NCBI GenBank assembly: GCA_937141995.1
Contig: CAKZQX010000642.1
Coordinates: 1-8,978, forward strand
DNA length: 8,978 nt
Reading direction: 5' to 3'
DNA from: an uncultured Chloroflexaceae bacterium
GTDB taxonomy: Bacteria > Chloroflexota > Chloroflexia > Chloroflexales > Chloroflexaceae
The position numbers and the translations under genes were made by a program. Each line of letters starts with the position of its first letter. Position 1 is the first letter of the stretch. The notes beneath the pieces are model-generated. The model saw only the letters and a program-made list of their open reading frames with translations. It made no database searches and had not been told where the DNA came from. Positions 6,344 through 8,978 of this stretch are shown here, in pieces.

Positions 6344-6829
6344 ATGCGCCGTATGCTATGCTCCTTGAGCTGGTTCATCCTGTGCGTGTTCTGCGGGACG
6401 GCCCTGATTGCCTGTTCGCAACAACCCCGCGCCGACACCGGCACTGTCGGTGGGCTGTATGGCGATGAGGCGACCCCCGATGCCGCCGGCGTTACCGCAG
6501 CACCGGCAGAAGTTGCCCCGGAGGCATCACCCACTGCGGTGGCCCGTCCCGGCGATCAGGTAGAAGTCAGCCTGACCGAGTACGCCATCGACATGCCTAC
6601 TTCGCTGCCCGCCGGAACAACCACTTTTATGGTGACAAATAACGGCACCGTCGCGCATAACTTCGAGATCGAGGGCCAGGGGATCGAGGAGGAATTTGAG
6701 CAAAACTTGCAGCCCGGCGCAACCGCGACCATGCAGGTTGATCTGCAACCCGGCAGTTATACCGTCTACTGCCCGGTCGCCAACCACCGCGAGCAGGGTA
6801 TGGAGCTTGCGCTAACCGTGACGGAGTAA
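6344..6829 (+). CDS. Cupredoxin-domain lipoprotein with a full type-1 copper ligand set
   Basis: 161 residues from ATG 6344, preceded by GAGAGGA (6329-6335) with 8-nt spacing. The signal peptide is a basic N-terminus followed by a hydrophobic core and the lipobox LIAC, with C24 as the lipidated cysteine. The upstream 62 codons of the same open frame cover the terminator and are not translated. A Pro/Ala/Thr-rich linker (about 25-72) leads to a cupredoxin fold (about 74-161). The ligands are visible: H105 (VAHNF), C143 (VYCPV), H148 and M153, arranged C-x4-H-x4-M, which is a type-1 blue copper site. Members of this family carry electrons or bind copper at the outer face of the membrane. The redox partner is not evident. 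The signal sequence is itself cysteine-rich (C6, C14 and C17 before C24). The fold and copper site are confident; the role is inferred. Confidence 0.88.
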   Translation: MRRMLCSLSWFILCVFCGTALIACSQQPRADTGTVGGLYGDEATPDAAGVTAAPAEVAPEASPTAVARPGDQVEVSLTEYAIDMPTSLPAGTTTFMVTNNGTVAHNFEIEGQGIEEEFEQNLQPGATATMQVDLQPGSYTVYCPVANHREQGMELALTVTE

Positions 6830-6859
6830 GCCCGAACCTCTGCATCTTCCGTTTGGATA

Positions 6860-6907
6860 GCAGGCGAACGATGATTGTAGTCAATGAGTATGCATCGTTC
6901 GTCCTGC
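6860..6907. terminator. Convergent-gene palindrome, possible bidirectional terminator
   Basis: A 14-bp stem joins GCAGG (6860-6864) and CGAACGATG (6865-6873) to CATCGTTCG (6893-6901) and CCTGC (6903-6907), with one bulged T at 6902 and a 19-nt loop. It sits between the cupredoxin gene (ends 6829) and nadK (ends 6930), which converge. No T-run follows on either strand, so efficient intrinsic termination is uncertain. It may instead protect 3' ends. Confidence 0.55.
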
Positions 6908-6929
6908 GCCCTGGGAAAATCTTCCTACT

Positions 6930-7757
6930 TCACTCCCGCCGCAGTCGGCGCATCAGACGCGCATAGAACTGTCCCGGCGGTTGCACCCGCGCAAAGTTGC
7001 AGACCTGCTTGCTGCGCTGGATAATTACCTCGTCGTCCTGCTCCAGTGGGATATTATCATGCCCATCCACGGCCAGGATCGCGTGGTGGCGACTGCGGAG
7101 CCGCAGAATAATGCGCGTATTTTCATGCAAAACCATCGAGGGCACGGCCGTCAGGTGGGCGGCGACCGGTACCAGAATCATCGTTCGCGACCGGGGATCG
7201 ACAATCGGGCCACCCGCCGATAACGCATACGCCGTAGAGCCGGTTGCGGTTGAAACCAGCACCCCATCGGCGCGGTAAGTGGTCAGCGGAATATCATCAA
7301 TCTGGACATCAACGGTGACAATGCGGCTGACATCGCCCCGTGACACCACTACCTCATTCAGCACGGTCGAGCGTTCCAGCGGTTGCCCGTGGCGTTGTAG
7401 CATAATATCGATCAACGTTCGCTGATCATACCAGCCACCATGTTCCAACAGCGTTTCCATGCAATGGTACATATCCTCTGGCCCAATCTCAGCCATAAAG
7501 CTCAGATGGCCCAGTGCCACCGGAAAGATCGGAATATCGTAGAGAATCGCCGGGCGGGCCGCACGCAGCACGGTACCATCGCCACCCATGGTGATCAACA
7601 GTTCCATACCTTTAAACACGGATGGGTTGTCCCGCGCCTCCTGTGAAAAGCCGCGCCAGACATCAACTTCGCGGCCTTGCAGCCAGGTGGTCAACTCCTC
7701 TGAGATGGTGCGCGAACTCTCCGAAAGGGGATTATAAAGCACGCCAATGCGCTGCAT
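6930..7757 (-). CDS. nadK: NAD kinase
   Basis: 275 residues on the minus strand, a usual length for bacterial NAD kinase, which phosphorylates NAD to NADP in the cytoplasm. Diagnostic motifs are GGDGT at 58-62 (phosphate binding and catalysis), LNE near 133-135, and TGSTAYALSAGGP at 172-184. The usual LGxLGFL segment reads LGHLSFMAEI, a mild variant with Ser in place of the second Gly. The start at 7757 follows AGGAGG (7771-7766) by 8 nt. The 30 extra upstream codons of the open frame run across the promoter region and are not part of the protein. The gene diverges from the M42 peptidase gene and converges on the cupredoxin gene. Confidence 0.95.
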   Translation of the reverse strand: MQRIGVLYNPLSESSRTISEELTTWLQGREVDVWRGFSQEARDNPSVFKGMELLITMGGDGTVLRAARPAILYDIPIFPVALGHLSFMAEIGPEDMYHCMETLLEHGGWYDQRTLIDIMLQRHGQPLERSTVLNEVVVSRGDVSRIVTVDVQIDDIPLTTYRADGVLVSTATGSTAYALSAGGPIVDPRSRTMILVPVAAHLTAVPSMVLHENTRIILRLRSRHHAILAVDGHDNIPLEQDDEVIIQRSKQVCNFARVQPPGQFYARLMRRLRRE

Positions 7758-7793
7758 GTGTTGTTCCTCCTCATCATGGCTGGTGTTATGCTC

Positions 7794-7822
7794 AGGATAC
7801 CATAGAAGTGAGGTAGGGACAA
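7794..7822 (-). promoter_or_regulatory. nadK: nadK promoter with extended -10
   Basis: On the minus strand -35 TTGTCC (7822-7817) is 17 bp from -10 TATCCT (7799-7794), preceded by TGG (7802-7800). Each hexamer matches 4 of 6 consensus bases and the spacing is ideal. The start would be near 7787, giving a leader of about 30 nt. Confidence 0.55.
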
Positions 7823-7831
7823 AGTGAAGTG

Positions 7832-7840
7832 TGCTATAAT
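7832..7840 (+). promoter_or_regulatory. Extended -10 promoter for the M42 peptidase gene
   Basis: A perfect TATAAT (7835-7840) is preceded by TGC (7832-7834). No clear -35 is present. The start near 7847 gives a leader of about 34 nt with GAGGAG (7866-7871). The element is immediately upstream of the divergent nadK promoter. Confidence 0.6.
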
Positions 7841-7880
7841 CCCTCAAATTCTTTCTTTCCCACCCGAGGAGTTGTCATCC

Positions 7881-8939
7881 ATGACAAATTTAAATCTTTC
7901 TTTCCTGAAAACCCTGCTGAATACGCCCGGCCCCTCGGGAGATGAGGCAGCGGCCGCGCGGATCTGGCGTGAGGAAGCGCGCACCTTTGCCGACCAGGTC
8001 TACACTGATGTGCGCGGCAATAGCTATGCGCTCCTGGAGGGCAGCGGGGCGCGCGTGCTGCTGGCGGGGCATATCGACGAGATTGGTCTGATGATTAGTT
8101 ATATTGACGATGGCGGCTACCTCTTCTTTGCGCCGGTCGGCGGCTGGGACGCGCAGGTGCTGGTGGGCCAGCGCGTGCGCCTGCTGGGTCATCAGGGCGA
8201 GGTCGTCGGGGTCGTGGGCAAGAAACCGATCCATATGATGAAGGGTGAGGAACGAGACCAGGCCAGCAAAATTGAGAATCTCTGGATTGATATTGGGGTC
8301 AAGAGCCGTGATGAAGCGCTGGAGCGTGTGCGCGTGGGCAGTGTGGGTGTGATCGATGCACCGCTGTATGAACTGCCCCACGGGCGCATCGTCAGTCGGA
8401 GCCTGGATAATCGTATCGGCGCGTTTATCGTCCTGGAAGCGCTGCGGCGGCTATCTCAGGATCGCCCGACCGCCAGCGTTGCCGCCGTCGCAACCACCCA
8501 GGAGGAGACCAGTTTAACCGGCGCAACGACGGCGGCTTTCCGGTTTGATCCGCATATATCAATTGTCGTGGATGTCACCTTTGCCACAGATCATCCGGAA
8601 ACCGACAAGCGGCAGTTTGGCGAGGTGCGGCTGGGTGGTGGCCCGGTGCTGTCGCGGGGGGCGGCCAATAGCCCGCTGGTCTATGAGCGCCTGGTGGCGC
8701 TGGCCGAGCGCGAAAACATTCCCTACAGTCTGCAAATTACCCCGCGCTCTACCGGCACCGATGCCGATGCGATTCATCTGACCCGGGGTGGCGTAGCAAC
8801 CGGCGTTATTAGCATCCCCAACCGCTACATGCATTCGCCCAACGAAATGATCGACCTGACCGATGTTGACCATGCGGCCCGCCTGATTGCCGCCTTTGCC
8901 GGCTCAATCCAGAGCGAGAATGAGTTTCTGCCGGAGTAA
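7881..8939 (+). CDS. M42-family metallo-aminopeptidase (glutamyl aminopeptidase/endoglucanase-like)
   Basis: 352 residues. The start at ATG 7881 follows GAGGAG (7866-7871); the earlier in-frame ATG (7824) lies upstream of the predicted -10 and cannot be in the transcript. The family is cytosolic, forms large tetrahedral oligomers and removes N-terminal residues from peptides using two metals. The expected residues are present: H64 and D66 in AGHIDEIGLM, D176 in SLDNRIG (bridging), E208 (catalytic) and E209 (ligand) in QEETSLTGA, D231 in VVDVTFATD, and H318 in RYMHSPNEM. Members are often misannotated as endoglucanases. The substrate (acidic, hydrophobic or other residues) cannot be read from the sequence. 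A terminator-like hairpin follows closely. Confidence 0.93.
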   Translation: MTNLNLSFLKTLLNTPGPSGDEAAAARIWREEARTFADQVYTDVRGNSYALLEGSGARVLLAGHIDEIGLMISYIDDGGYLFFAPVGGWDAQVLVGQRVRLLGHQGEVVGVVGKKPIHMMKGEERDQASKIENLWIDIGVKSRDEALERVRVGSVGVIDAPLYELPHGRIVSRSLDNRIGAFIVLEALRRLSQDRPTASVAAVATTQEETSLTGATTAAFRFDPHISIVVDVTFATDHPETDKRQFGEVRLGGGPVLSRGAANSPLVYERLVALAERENIPYSLQITPRSTGTDADAIHLTRGGVATGVISIPNRYMHSPNEMIDLTDVDHAARLIAAFAGSIQSENEFLPE

Positions 8940-8952
8940 AGCTACCGCCCCG

Positions 8953-8978
8953 CATTATCTGCTTTTGGGCAGATAATG
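8953..8978 (+). terminator. Terminator hairpin after the M42 gene (cut by window edge)
   Basis: A perfect 10-bp stem joins CATTATCTGC (8953-8962) to GCAGATAATG (8969-8978) around loop TTTTGG. It lies 13 nt after the stop codon. The window ends at the last stem base, so whether a T-run follows cannot be seen. Confidence 0.7.

Overview
The window looks like chromosomal DNA from a filamentous phototrophic Chloroflexota bacterium (Chloroflexus/Roseiflexus/Oscillochloris-like). This rests on the style of the proteins (a DUF4015 lipoprotein, an amidase with 'WYFAEG' repeats, a pRiA4b ORF-3-like zinc protein) and on the moderately GC-rich codon use. It is an inference from family resemblance, not a database match. 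I see no rRNA, tRNA, CRISPR array, transposase, phage gene or integration site.

Layout. On the minus strand at the left edge are the N-terminal codons of a dprA-like gene (1-124) and, upstream of it, a pRiA4b ORF-3-like protein with zinc motifs at both ends (286-969). A 562-bp divergent intergenic region (970-1531) holds five heptamer repeats, a good sigma70-type promoter (1393-1421) and a roughly 100-nt hairpin-rich leader. Then, on the plus strand, come three exported proteins. The first is a lipoprotein with four carboxypeptidase-regulatory-like repeats and a DUF4015 putative glycoside hydrolase domain (1532-3616). The second is a large peptidoglycan-amidase/PGRP-like protein with four C-terminal beta repeats (start 3718, end 6243). 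The third is a lipoprotein with a type-1 copper cupredoxin domain (6344-6829). A hairpin lies between the first two, and a textbook intrinsic terminator lies only a few bases before the ribosome binding site of the cupredoxin.

A convergent intergenic palindrome (6860-6907) separates this block from nadK (NAD kinase, minus strand, 6930-7757). nadK is divergent from an M42-family metallopeptidase gene (7881-8939), whose terminator-like hairpin is cut by the window edge. The two divergent promoters occupy the same 123-bp gap.

Functional reading. The three plus-strand genes form a cell-envelope block: two lipoproteins plus an exported amidase-like protein. A role in surface glycan or peptidoglycan recognition or remodelling is plausible but inferred. 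nadK and the M42 peptidase are ordinary housekeeping genes. I found no convincing wholly new system. The best leads are the structured leader upstream of the DUF4015 lipoprotein, the terminator placed as a possible attenuator before the cupredoxin gene, the amidase domain that keeps its zinc ligands but lacks the catalytic lysine, and the dual-zinc-motif pRiA4b-like protein.
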